A stretch of 51,102 nucleotides of DNA, from contig CAJQHM010000063.1 in NCBI GenBank assembly GCA_905478195.1, positions 1 to 51,102 of the forward strand, read 5' to 3'. Below the pieces are notes generated by a model. The model was not told the DNA's origin. It made no database searches and worked only from the letters and a program-made list of their open reading frames with translations. The position numbers and the translations under genes were made by a program. Below, piece by piece: positions 1 through 7,609 of this stretch. Source of the DNA: an uncultured Pseudomonadales bacterium (GTDB lineage Bacteria; Pseudomonadota; Gammaproteobacteria; Pseudomonadales; Pseudohongiellaceae). The stretch's first letter is position 1. Every line of letters begins with the position of its first letter.

Positions 1-277
1 AGTGGCCATACTTAAGCTCGCTCCAGATCATAATAACCAGCAGGTCGGTGTCGCAGACAATTTTCTCCGGCGAATGAGAAAGAAGAGCTTGTTCCTGCTG
101 ATGCTGCTGCTTGGCGACTTCTAATAAGTCATGTTGCTGATAGGAATCTTTTTCCCTGAGATAGTCTCTGGCAATTTCCGGGACGAGAGGAACGTTCCAG
201 CAATCGGAAAGCTGCGTTGCTAGAGTAGTCTTTCCCGAAGATTCGGGGCCAGTCATAACTATAATTTCGGTGCTCAT
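1..277 (-). CDS. NadR-like nucleotide/nucleoside kinase (AAA_28), partial
   Basis: Read on the minus strand from ATG at 275-277 and cut by the window edge after about 92 residues. A P-loop near the N-terminus (GPESSGKTTLA) is followed by PEIARDYL and, near residues 78-90, by CDTDLLVIMIWSE. This order matches the C-terminal ribosylnicotinamide-kinase domain of NadR (AAA_28), here without the N-terminal adenylyltransferase domain. It diverges from a TPP-riboswitch-controlled thiamine uptake operon whose permease is PnuC-like. PnuC-type permeases work by facilitated diffusion and rely on a cytoplasmic kinase to trap their substrate. I therefore infer, without proof, that this kinase may act on thiamine rather than on nicotinamide riboside. 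The family call is firm; the substrate is open. Confidence 0.75.
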   Translation of the reverse strand, partial: MSTEIIVMTGPESSGKTTLATQLSDCWNVPLVPEIARDYLREKDSYQQHDLLEVAKQQHQQEQALLSHSPEKIVCDTDLLVIMIWSELKYGH

Positions 278-463
278 TGAAAAACTCTTAGGCCATGCCG
301 TATAGGCGCTTAAGGTTAATGCTCTGCAGATGATATACAAAAGACTGAAGAAGACTATCTGTTTATGAAAATAGCTGTGGCTGCCGCAGCGTCAGTTAAC
401 CAGCACACCACCCTGCGAGCGATCACCTATTTCCAAAATCTTCCCAACTTATAGATCGGCTGA

Positions 464-472
464 TGCTATACT
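464..472 (+). promoter_or_regulatory. Extended -10 promoter element for the thiamine operon
   Basis: TGCTATACT is an extended -10 (TGn plus a TATAAT-like hexamer). It lies about 8 bases before the first paired base of the TPP aptamer, where a transcription start is expected. No good -35 hexamer is visible, which extended -10 promoters tolerate. Confidence 0.5.
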
Positions 473-480
473 GCATCCAG

Positions 481-570
481 TTCCTTAGGGGTGGTCAATA
501 GACCTGAGATTCTGGCTTGCCAGTCAACCCTAGAACCTGATCCGGTTAATACCGGCGTAGGAAAAGGATG
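481..570 (+). promoter_or_regulatory. TPP riboswitch (THI element)
   Basis: The conserved core blocks occur in the right order: GGGGTG at 488-493, CTGAGA at 514-519, ACCC near 528-531, GAACCTGATC at 533-542, and the GGTTAATACCGGCGTAGGAAA block at 544-564. The 5' TTCCT and the 3' AGGAA can close the P1 stem. It precedes a TonB-dependent receptor, a YkoF-like protein and a PnuT-like permease. Binding of thiamine pyrophosphate is expected to shut down expression of these uptake genes. Confidence 0.95.
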
Positions 571-606
571 CACACCACATCTCATCACACGTCCAAATAC
601 TGCCGG

Positions 607-633
607 GTCTCTTACATTAATTTTTGGAGAGAC
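607..633 (+). promoter_or_regulatory. Shine-Dalgarno sequestering hairpin of the TPP riboswitch
   Basis: GTCTCT at 607-612 pairs perfectly with AGAGAC at 628-633, burying the ribosome binding site GGAGAG (626-631) that lies 5-10 bases before the ATG at 636. No U-rich terminator follows. The expression platform therefore looks translational: ligand binding would leave this hairpin formed and block initiation. The pairing is visible; the coupling to ligand is inferred. Confidence 0.6.
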
Positions 634-635
634 TC

Positions 636-2720
636 ATGTCTAATGCTAGTCGCACATACTATTTCACATTACTGCCGTTTGCCTTCCTAGGCTGCATGCC
701 GGGGCTTGCTGTTGCCGCAGAAAACACCATCGAAGAGATTATCGTTAACGCAGATTTCAGGGGCAGAAGCGATCTGCAAACGGCGACAAGTGTCTCCGTG
801 ATGACTGAGGCGGCGATAAAATCCAGAGCCGCGCAGCACTTCGAGGAGCTTGCGAATGCCATCCCCAATGTTAACTATGCCGCCGGTTCCAATCGTGCAC
901 GCTTCTTTCAGATTCGGGGCATTGGCGAGCGCAGCCAATTCGTCGCCCCCATCAACCCCTCGGTAGGTTTTCTGGTGGACAACGTAGACTTCAGTGGCGC
1001 GGCCACCATCGCTACCATGATGGATGTCGAACAGGTTGAGGTACTGCGAGGGCCCCAGGGAACGAGATACGGTGCCAACGCACTAGCCGGCCTGATCAAC
1101 GTCAAGACTCACGACCCCGAAGATCAGTTTGCGGCAAGCCTGAAACTCGGCGCGGCGGGCTACAATACAAATACCATGGCGGCAATGATAACCGGGCCTT
1201 TGTCCGAGACGGTAAGCGCACGATTAGCCGTCGGTAGTCACCGCTCCGATGGCTACTACGAGAACGACTTTCTAAGAACGAAGAAGAACAACGCACAGGA
1301 CGAGCTGTCAGTTCGCGGCAAGCTAAGCGCGCAGATGTCCACTAATTGGACGCTGGACCTTAGCCTGTCCCATGTAGATGTGGACAACGGCTACGATGCA
1401 TTTACCCTCGATAATTCGCGCAGCACACTCTCCGATGAGCCAGGGCAGGACCGGCAAGAATCTCTCGCCTTGGCAATCGACAGTAACTGGCAGCTGGATA
1501 ATTTCGATCTGGAGCTCATCCTGGGCCTCGCCGATTCCGATATGGAATATGGCTATGACGAGGATTGGACCTTCGCAGGTATTCACCCCGATGGCTATAT
1601 GTCACGAGATAATTATATCCGTGATCGAGAGACCCGAAGTCTGGAGCTAAGATTTGTCTCCAATGACAGTAGCCGGCTATTCTCCGATTCAACCCAGTGG
1701 TTGTTCGGTGTATACACGCTCAGCAGTAGCGAGTCATTGCGGCGCGACTACACCTATCTCGCCTCAAGCTTTCACAGCGACTACGACTTCGATACCGCCG
1801 CGGCCTTCTTCCAATTAGACTCGGCGCTCAGCGAAAGACTGACCCTGGAGACAGGCCTGAGAGTCGAGCGGCGCGACACGCGCTATAGAGACTCTCAGCA
1901 GCTTGTCTTTTCGCCGCAGGAGACCCTCTGGGGCGGTCGAGTCGCTGCCAAGTATCTGCTGAACCCGGATACTATGGCCTACGCCAGCATCGCCCGGGGC
2001 TATAAGGCCGGTGGTTTTAACACCGATGGCACGCTGGATGCAGATCTACGCGAGTTTGGTGAGGAGTTCCTGATTGAATATGAGCTGGGCATAAAATCTA
2101 AACTACTCGAGAACAGGTTGCACCTCAAAGCCGCTGTGTTTCACGATGACAGGCACGAGCAGCAGGTAAAGAGCTCCACCGGAAGAATCCGTGATAACGG
2201 CAGTACCGAGTTCATCGACTTCATAGGCAATGCGGCCGAAGGGACGAATAACGGAGTCGAGGTCGAAGCGCTTTGGTATCCTACAGAGCAGCTAGGCATA
2301 ACAGCCAGTTTAGGGTTGTTGGATGCTACCTTCGATTCTTTTCTGAATTCCGAGAATCAGGATCTGTCGGGGCGCGACCAGGCTCATGCACCAGGCTATA
2401 TGGCACATCTGGCTGCTGACTACAGCCTGGGTGCCTGGTCACTCTCCGTCTCCATCGATGCGAAAGACGACTTCTATTTCTCCGACAGCCATAGCGTGCA
2501 GAGCGATCCCTATGAACTGGTGAATATGAATCTCAGCTATACCAGCGACCGCTGGAGCCTGAGCCTTTGGGGCCGTAATCTTAGCAATCAAGACTATGCG
2601 GTGAGAGGGTTCTTCTTCGGCGAATTCGGCAACGATCCAAGAAAAGGCTACGCCCCCGAACCCTATCTTCAATTCGGTGAACCCCGAGTCATCGGAGTTT
2701 CCTACGAACTACAGTTATGA
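636..2720 (+). CDS. TonB-dependent outer-membrane receptor, predicted for thiamine
   Basis: A 694-residue receptor. It has a signal peptide ending near AVAAE, a plug domain (about residues 40-155, with IPNVNY, IRGIGER and VEVLRGPQGTRYGANALAGLINV), and a C-terminal 22-strand barrel with typical YKAGGFN and LWGRNLSNQDY blocks. I chose the ATG at 636 because GGAGAG sits just upstream; the in-frame TTG at 624 lies within or before that site. The TPP riboswitch upstream and the YkoF-like and PnuT genes downstream point to thiamine or a thiamine precursor as ligand, as for the OMR1 receptors known from comparative genomics of thiamine regulons. Energy comes from TonB-ExbBD, encoded elsewhere. The receptor family is certain; the ligand rests on regulation and neighbours. 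Confidence 0.93.
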   Translation: MSNASRTYYFTLLPFAFLGCMPGLAVAAENTIEEIIVNADFRGRSDLQTATSVSVMTEAAIKSRAAQHFEELANAIPNVNYAAGSNRARFFQIRGIGERSQFVAPINPSVGFLVDNVDFSGAATIATMMDVEQVEVLRGPQGTRYGANALAGLINVKTHDPEDQFAASLKLGAAGYNTNTMAAMITGPLSETVSARLAVGSHRSDGYYENDFLRTKKNNAQDELSVRGKLSAQMSTNWTLDLSLSHVDVDNGYDAFTLDNSRSTLSDEPGQDRQESLALAIDSNWQLDNFDLELILGLADSDMEYGYDEDWTFAGIHPDGYMSRDNYIRDRETRSLELRFVSNDSSRLFSDSTQWLFGVYTLSSSESLRRDYTYLASSFHSDYDFDTAAAFFQLDSALSERLTLETGLRVERRDTRYRDSQQLVFSPQETLWGGRVAAKYLLNPDTMAYASIARGYKAGGFNTDGTLDADLREFGEEFLIEYELGIKSKLLENRLHLKAAVFHDDRHEQQVKSSTGRIRDNGSTEFIDFIGNAAEGTNNGVEVEALWYPTEQLGITASLGLLDATFDSFLNSENQDLSGRDQAHAPGYMAHLAADYSLGAWSLSVSIDAKDDFYFSDSHSVQSDPYELVNMNLSYTSDRWSLSLWGRNLSNQDYAVRGFFFGEFGNDPRKGYAPEPYLQFGEPRVIGVSYELQL

Positions 2721-2729
2721 GGTACAGCC

Positions 2730-2990
2730 ATGAAAGCTTCAGTAGATATTAGTCTCTATCCCTTGGCAGATGACTACATTCCCGCCATCAAGGAATTTAT
2801 CGAGAGGGTGCAGCAATACCCCGATGTGGCGGTTGTACGCAACGATCTGTCGACGCAGCTCTATGGTGACTACGAACAGCTAATGGACCTGCTGAAGGTC
2901 GAGCTCAGGCTAAGCTGGGAGAAGTACGGAAAGAGCATCTTCGTGATCAAATTTCTGCGAGACGATCTTCGGGGTCTTGCCAGTGACTGA
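2730..2990 (+). CDS. YkoF-like / MTH1187-family thiamine-binding protein
   Basis: An 86-residue cytoplasmic protein with no signal peptide, starting 9 bases after the receptor stop with GAGG upstream. It opens with VDISLYPLADDY, continues with a helix ending in FIERV, and has the typical DLSTQLYGDYEQLMDLL segment and a KSIFVIKFL strand. This is the single ferredoxin-like domain of the MTH1187/YkoF superfamily; B. subtilis YkoF has two such domains and binds thiamine. Its place between a riboswitch-controlled receptor and a PnuT permease fits intracellular thiamine or HMP binding. Its exact role (buffering, delivery or sensing) cannot be read from the sequence. Confidence 0.75.
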   Translation: MKASVDISLYPLADDYIPAIKEFIERVQQYPDVAVVRNDLSTQLYGDYEQLMDLLKVELRLSWEKYGKSIFVIKFLRDDLRGLASD

Positions 2991-3597
2991 ATTCCCTAGT
3001 GCTGTCACAGATCAATTCCTGCAGAATTCCTTGCTGGAATTAACGGCAGTGGTGTTTGCGATCGTCTATCTGATTCTTGCGGTCAAGGAAAATAGTCTGT
3101 GCTGGTATGCGGCCGCTGTGTCTACCCTCATCTTTTTGGCTATCTTCTGGGAGGTTAAACTCTACATGGAGTCTGGCCTGCAAGTTTTCTATCTGGCCAT
3201 GGCGGCCTACGGCTGGTACCAGTGGCGAACTGCCGCTGACGGCTCAGTGGGCCTGCAGGTTTCGATGTGGAACATAGGGCAGCACGCAATAGCTCTGGCC
3301 CTTATCGCACTGCTTACGCTTGTCTCAGGGTATCTTCTAAAGTCCGGAACCGATGCCCAGCTTCCGTATTTGGATTCGTTTACGACATGGGCAAGTGTGG
3401 TTACCACCTTCATGGTGGCGCGCAAGGTATTGGAAAATTGGATCTATTGGCTGGTGATAGATTCAGTCTCAATCTATCTGTATATCGATCGTGGGCTCTA
3501 TTTCACCGCGATACTGTTTGCGGTGTATATAGTCATCATCTTCTTCGGATGGGCGTCCTGGTCTAAGAGTTATGAGCTGAGGATGAAAGCCGGCTAG
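2983..3597 (+). CDS. pnuT: PnuT-like thiamine permease (PnuC family)
   Basis: A 204-residue inner-membrane protein with about seven hydrophobic segments. It shows PnuC-family signatures such as LCWYAAAVSTLIF, MAAYGWYQW and YWLVIDSVSIYLY. Start choice: GTG at 2983 overlaps the upstream stop by 8 bases (translational coupling), with GGGG 9 bases before it; an in-frame TTG at 2977 is less likely. PnuC relatives carry nicotinamide riboside, PnuX riboflavin and PnuT thiamine. The TPP riboswitch at the head of the operon selects the PnuT assignment. The transporter would import thiamine from the periplasm after TonB-dependent passage of the outer membrane. Confidence 0.85.
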   Translation: MTEFPSAVTDQFLQNSLLELTAVVFAIVYLILAVKENSLCWYAAAVSTLIFLAIFWEVKLYMESGLQVFYLAMAAYGWYQWRTAADGSVGLQVSMWNIGQHAIALALIALLTLVSGYLLKSGTDAQLPYLDSFTTWASVVTTFMVARKVLENWIYWLVIDSVSIYLYIDRGLYFTAILFAVYIVIIFFGWASWSKSYELRMKAG

Positions 3598-3678
3598 AGC
3601 AGGCTTGTTTGCCGCAAGACGGCGGGCCCATGCCGCAGCCTGGGCTGATCTGTCTGTTACGTGCTGGCAAATCTGGAA

Positions 3679-4154
3679 TTATTTGGAACTGTTCGCAAGT
3701 TCGATTTCGTGGTCGATAAAAGCAGCAAATTTCCCTGTAAAATTTAGTCTTCCTAGCGTGGTCCACCACTCCTGAAATCCTTTGCTCATGCACCAGTAGA
3801 CTGCGATAGTCCTGAGTTCGTGCCAATCATCTTCAGAGATAGATTTCATCTGGTACATAAATAAACCATCCGATAAATACCAACATGCTTTCAGAGCCAA
3901 ATTAGAGAACTGCAGATATTCGCTCTTAGACAAAGTGTCAATGCCTTTCTCCCGTTAATCATAAGCTCATTGAGCTCGGGAGAGCTTATTAATAAATCTC
4001 CGTAGCTGACCATGTTTTGAGTCAAGTGTAGTTTCGATTCCACTTTTGAGGCTACCGTGCTCGCACGAACTTGCGAGGCAACATATATTAATGAGCCTAT
4101 AACGCCTATTGCCCCAAGTAGCTCCGCTATGGCACCAACTGCATCCCAATTCAT
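3679..4154 (-). pseudogene. Small membrane-anchored protein of unknown function, frameshifted
   Basis: The first part starts at ATG 4152-4154 (MNWDAVGAIAELLGAIGVIG). It has one N-terminal membrane segment and reads in frame to about SPELNELMING. The remainder (KGIDTLSKSEYLQF through WWTTLGRLNFTGKFAAF) continues in another frame down to the stop at 3679. Adding one G to the GGG run (plus-strand CCC at 3951-3953) restores one continuous protein of about 158 residues, reading ELMINGEKGIDTLSKSEY across the joint. N-termini of this type followed by a C-terminal WW segment are common in bacterial hypothetical proteins of unknown function. The DNA here is richer in AT than its neighbours. It may be a true pseudogene or a base-calling error. 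Confidence 0.65.
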
Positions 4155-4271
4155 ACGGTACTCTCTGTTGTGCGTTCTAAAATTATTCTCGAAGTTTAGA
4201 ACTTTCGCCTCTGAAAATTATAACTCACCACTTATTAGCGAATCGTAAACGTAGTAATGCGGCACGTGTGC

Positions 4272-5951
4272 CTACTGACAGCTAAAATTCTCTGCTACCC
4301 AGTTATCCGAATCGTTCTCTCCACCTGTAGGCCCTGTATAACGGGCTTGCTGTGGAAATGTGCAGAGCAGTCTCTCGTTATCCACACTACCGTCTGTGCT
4401 ATGGGTAGCGGTTAGTGATTCCGGTGCAACACCATTCTCAACCCAGTCTACCAGCGGCGCCAGCTTGTCCCAGTTGTTGGGGCCGGGGCCGCCACCGCAG
4501 TGGCCCATGCCGGGGGCGAGAAACAGGCGCGAGGAGTCGTTGGCATCGCTGAAGCTGCCGGCGAATGTTGTGTCGACCATGTCGTTGAAATAGTTCACCG
4601 TGGCCGTGGCAACGGAGAGGGCATCGCCCATTCCGTGATAGATGATGAGCTTGCCGTCGCGACTCTCTAGGAAGCTCGATAGGTCGGGGTCGGTCGCGTC
4701 CATGATCGAGCTCATTAGCTCGGCCTGGCCGGAGGTAAAGTCGTCGACGCTGAAATCCAGCCAGTGGAATTCGGGGTTCATGCCATCGCGTCGTGGTGTG
4801 TAATTAGGGTCGTTTAGATTCGGTATGGTGACCCCTGGGTCTTCTTCATAGAACAGATAGTTAACGTGATCACCAGCCGGGCCTCTTAACATGCTCGGTG
4901 CCATGCCATTGCTCGCGCTAGGGACGAACAGGCCAATCCAGTCTAGCTCCGAGCCCTTGGTTCTGCCGGGGTAGATGACGGTGCCATTGCTGTCGTAGGG
5001 GCCGCTGTAGAAATCGGCGATGGTCTGTATCTGTGCATCATTGAAACAGACTGCGCCATTGCCTGACGATGGGCACATATGATCGGCAAGATCGACGCGA
5101 GGATCGAAGTCGCAGGATAGCGGGTTGTTAAGCACGCCGTCGCGTATGCCGTCGTTGGCATCACATTTCTGTAGTACGGCATCGTTCAGAATTCGCACCA
5201 GCTCGACGCTATCGCGCTGGCCATCGCCGTTGCTGTCTATCGCCAGGTTGCCGGCGAAGTTATCTTTGAACATGCGCTGCAAATTCCAGGTGCCAGCTGC
5301 ATTCATCGCCTGGTAGTAATTCACCGGAGCACCGGCAACGATACCATCGAAGTCATTTGGGTAGCGTTGGGCTTCCATCAGTCCCTGACGACCGCCGGTG
5401 GAGCAGCCTTCGAAGTAGGAATAGTCGGGAGCGCGGTTGTAGTAGTTGTTCACCAGCGTCTTTCCTGCCATGACCGTCAGGTGAACGGCACGATAGCCGA
5501 AGTCTATCTCCGCCTGACGGTTGTTATAGCCGAACGCAGAGCCAGGCTCGGTGCCGCTGTCATGGCCGGTATTGCTGTTGGTTACCGCATAACCGTCGGC
5601 GACTCGATGATTGGCGAAATCAAGATCGCCGTCCTTGCCGCCGTCGCCCCATTGCAGGAAGCGACCGTTGAAGTTCTCGGGAAGAGGCAGCTGTGCGTGA
5701 AAGTGTATCGCCGGCGAGATGATGCCGCGCACGTAGCAGTAGGCGGAGTCGGATTGATCATTGTCTCTCATGCCCGCCTCAGTGATGGTAAGATTACGTA
5801 GCTGCCGCAGTGACTCACAGGCCTGAATTTGATTGGCTGTGGCCTGCTGCGCGAGACTTGCCGTTGGCGAAAGTAGAAAAGCCGCGGTCAGGGCAAGTGC
5901 TGGCAGAATAGCCTGTCTAAATACGTTGTGAGCTGGAGCGATCTTAATCAT
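4272..5951 (-). CDS. Tannase / feruloyl esterase family hydrolase, exported
   Basis: A 559-residue protein with a clear signal peptide (hydrophobic core LPALALTAAFLL, cleavage near SLAQQ). It carries the nucleophile motif GCSTGGRQG, an acidic residue in YHGMGDALS and the histidine in MGHCGGGPG. The cysteines next to the serine and the histidine reproduce the CS-D-HC arrangement of fungal tannases and feruloyl esterases. It should cleave esters of aromatic acids (gallate or ferulate type) in the periplasm or outside the cell, but the exact substrate is unknown. It is a single gene diverging from the SRAP gene across 82 bases. A distant esterase-like lipoprotein lies at 43747-45969. Confidence 0.88.
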   Translation of the reverse strand: MIKIAPAHNVFRQAILPALALTAAFLLSPTASLAQQATANQIQACESLRQLRNLTITEAGMRDNDQSDSAYCYVRGIISPAIHFHAQLPLPENFNGRFLQWGDGGKDGDLDFANHRVADGYAVTNSNTGHDSGTEPGSAFGYNNRQAEIDFGYRAVHLTVMAGKTLVNNYYNRAPDYSYFEGCSTGGRQGLMEAQRYPNDFDGIVAGAPVNYYQAMNAAGTWNLQRMFKDNFAGNLAIDSNGDGQRDSVELVRILNDAVLQKCDANDGIRDGVLNNPLSCDFDPRVDLADHMCPSSGNGAVCFNDAQIQTIADFYSGPYDSNGTVIYPGRTKGSELDWIGLFVPSASNGMAPSMLRGPAGDHVNYLFYEEDPGVTIPNLNDPNYTPRRDGMNPEFHWLDFSVDDFTSGQAELMSSIMDATDPDLSSFLESRDGKLIIYHGMGDALSVATATVNYFNDMVDTTFAGSFSDANDSSRLFLAPGMGHCGGGPGPNNWDKLAPLVDWVENGVAPESLTATHSTDGSVDNERLLCTFPQQARYTGPTGGENDSDNWVAENFSCQ

Positions 5952-6033
5952 GGCTACACCTGTTATTCTAGCTATTTGTTGTTGCTGATGAATAATTCGA
6001 CTCTACCATTGTAAGCCCCCGAGAGTAAAAGCT

Positions 6034-6711
6034 GTGTGTGGAAGATTCAATCTAATCGATAGTCCCGAAGTGCAGTGGCTCTGCGAGACCCTGGGCGTCG
6101 AGCTGCAGGGCGACCATGCTAGCCGTGATATCGCCCCCGGTGGCAAGATCGCCATAATTCACGAGCGGGCGGGGCAGCGTGTCGTTTCATCGGCTACCTG
6201 GTGGTTGTTTCTCGACAACGAGAGTCTCAAGCCCAACTACAAGTATGCCAGCTTCAATTCGCGCTCCGACAAGCTGTCCAATAAAAGGGCGATAGCCTAC
6301 ACGCCGTTCAGAGAAACTCGATGCCTTATTCCCGCTAGCGCCTTCGTCGAAGGCCTGGGCGACAAGAAGACCTATCACAAGATAGAGTTCGAAGACTCGG
6401 CCATCGCCTTCGGTGGTCTGTTTAAGGAGTACCTGAATAAGGACAGCGGTGAGCTCGTCTATTCGGCATCGATCATCACCCTGCCGCCGCTTGCGGGTCA
6501 GTGGAGTGCAATTCACCCGAAGTCGCTGCCGCTGATGCTGAATTTTGAAGATGAAGAATTAGTAAGCAAGTGGTTAGACGCGAACAATCATGACGTGGAA
6601 CAGTTTCAGGGTTTGCTTGAGCCCTCGATTTTAAAACCGATGAAAGTGACGAAGATAGACAAGCCGAGTCGCTGGAATCCAATCGAAGAAAGCTTCATGA
6701 TTGTGAACTAA
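6034..6711 (+). CDS. yedK: SRAP / YedK-HMCES family abasic-site crosslinking protein
   Basis: 225 residues, starting at GTG so that Cys2 (MCGRF) becomes the N-terminal nucleophile after Met removal. Asn75 (FNSRSD), Glu106 (AFVEG) and His162 (IHPKSLPL) match the known E. coli YedK active-site residues Asn75, Glu105 and His160 almost one to one. Family members form a thiazolidine crosslink with abasic sites in single-stranded DNA, shielding them at replication forks. The start is fixed by the requirement for Cys2 and by GAGAG just upstream. I see no LexA-box-like palindrome in the 82-base upstream region. Confidence 0.92.
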   Translation: MCGRFNLIDSPEVQWLCETLGVELQGDHASRDIAPGGKIAIIHERAGQRVVSSATWWLFLDNESLKPNYKYASFNSRSDKLSNKRAIAYTPFRETRCLIPASAFVEGLGDKKTYHKIEFEDSAIAFGGLFKEYLNKDSGELVYSASIITLPPLAGQWSAIHPKSLPLMLNFEDEELVSKWLDANNHDVEQFQGLLEPSILKPMKVTKIDKPSRWNPIEESFMIVN

Positions 6712-6752
6712 CACAAACCCCGTTCTATCTAATAATGCCTTGAGTTGATCCT

Positions 6753-7598
6753 ATGGAAAGTATTTCGTATAACAAAATGTTTGGTGGCGAACAGCGCCGC
6801 TACAAGCACGTATCCGAATCGCTGTCTTGCGATATGTTCTTCTCTATCTACCTGCCGCCGCAGGTGAGCGGTGGCCCCGTGCCGGTGCTCTATTGGCTGT
6901 CGGGCCTTACCGGCACCGATGAGAACTTCGTGATCAAGGCGGGGGCGCAGCGCACTGCGGCGGAGCTGGGCTTGATTATTGTAACGGCGGATACCAGCCC
7001 GAGAGGCGAGGGCGTGCCAGACGACCCAGAGCAGGCCTACGATTTTGGCTTGGGTGCGGGCTTCTATCTGAATGCCACCGAGTCGCCGTGGAATAAACAC
7101 TATCGAATGTATGACTACATCACACAGGAGCTGCCTGCGCTAATCAATGCTAATTTTCCGGCCGATCCAATGCGACAGTCGGTGTTCGGTCATTCTATGG
7201 GTGGGCACGGTGCCTTGAGTATCGCGCTTAAGAATCCAGACAAGTATCGATCCGTCTCGGCCTTTGCGCCTATCGTATCGCCTATCAATTGTCCTTGGGG
7301 GCGTAAGGCCTTTAAGAATTATCTGGGTGATGACGTTGCCAGCTGGCAGGAATACGACTCCGTAAGCCTGGTCGGCAGGGCCGCTCCGCATTTACCTATG
7401 CTAATCGACCAGGGAAGCGCAGATGAATTTCTGGAGAAGCAACTTAAGCCCGATCTATTCCTGGCGGCCTGTGAGGAGGCGGGCTATCCGGTTCAGTTCA
7501 TAAGCAGGGAAGGCTACGACCATAGCTATTTTTTCATCGCCAGCTTCATCGAAGAACATCTGCGCTTTCATAACAAGATTCTGCGCGAGGCGTCCTGA
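6753..7598 (+). CDS. fghA: S-formylglutathione hydrolase
   Basis: 281 residues, the usual family length, with no signal peptide (cytoplasmic). It has GLTGTDENF, the block DTSPRGEGVPDDPEQAYDFG, the serine nucleophile in GHSMGGHGA, and the C-terminal histidine in GYDHSYFFI. The enzyme hydrolyses S-formylglutathione to formate and glutathione, the second step of glutathione-dependent formaldehyde detoxification. Its usual partner, the class III alcohol dehydrogenase AdhC/FrmA, is not next to it, so the pathway must be split across the genome. It lies 41 bases after the SRAP gene and converges on the HAD-UbiA gene with an 11-base gap. Confidence 0.94.
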   Translation: MESISYNKMFGGEQRRYKHVSESLSCDMFFSIYLPPQVSGGPVPVLYWLSGLTGTDENFVIKAGAQRTAAELGLIIVTADTSPRGEGVPDDPEQAYDFGLGAGFYLNATESPWNKHYRMYDYITQELPALINANFPADPMRQSVFGHSMGGHGALSIALKNPDKYRSVSAFAPIVSPINCPWGRKAFKNYLGDDVASWQEYDSVSLVGRAAPHLPMLIDQGSADEFLEKQLKPDLFLAACEEAGYPVQFISREGYDHSYFFIASFIEEHLRFHNKILREAS

Positions 7599-7609
7599 AC
7601 GCGGGTCGG

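Noticed and set aside
624-635. TTG start for the TonB-dependent receptor
   Set aside because: It lies within or before the ribosome binding site GGAGAG; ATG at 636 gives a proper signal peptide.
5367-5801. 144-codon open frame on the plus strand inside the tannase gene
   Set aside because: Antisense to a well-conserved enzyme with matching motifs; no ribosome binding site or family features.
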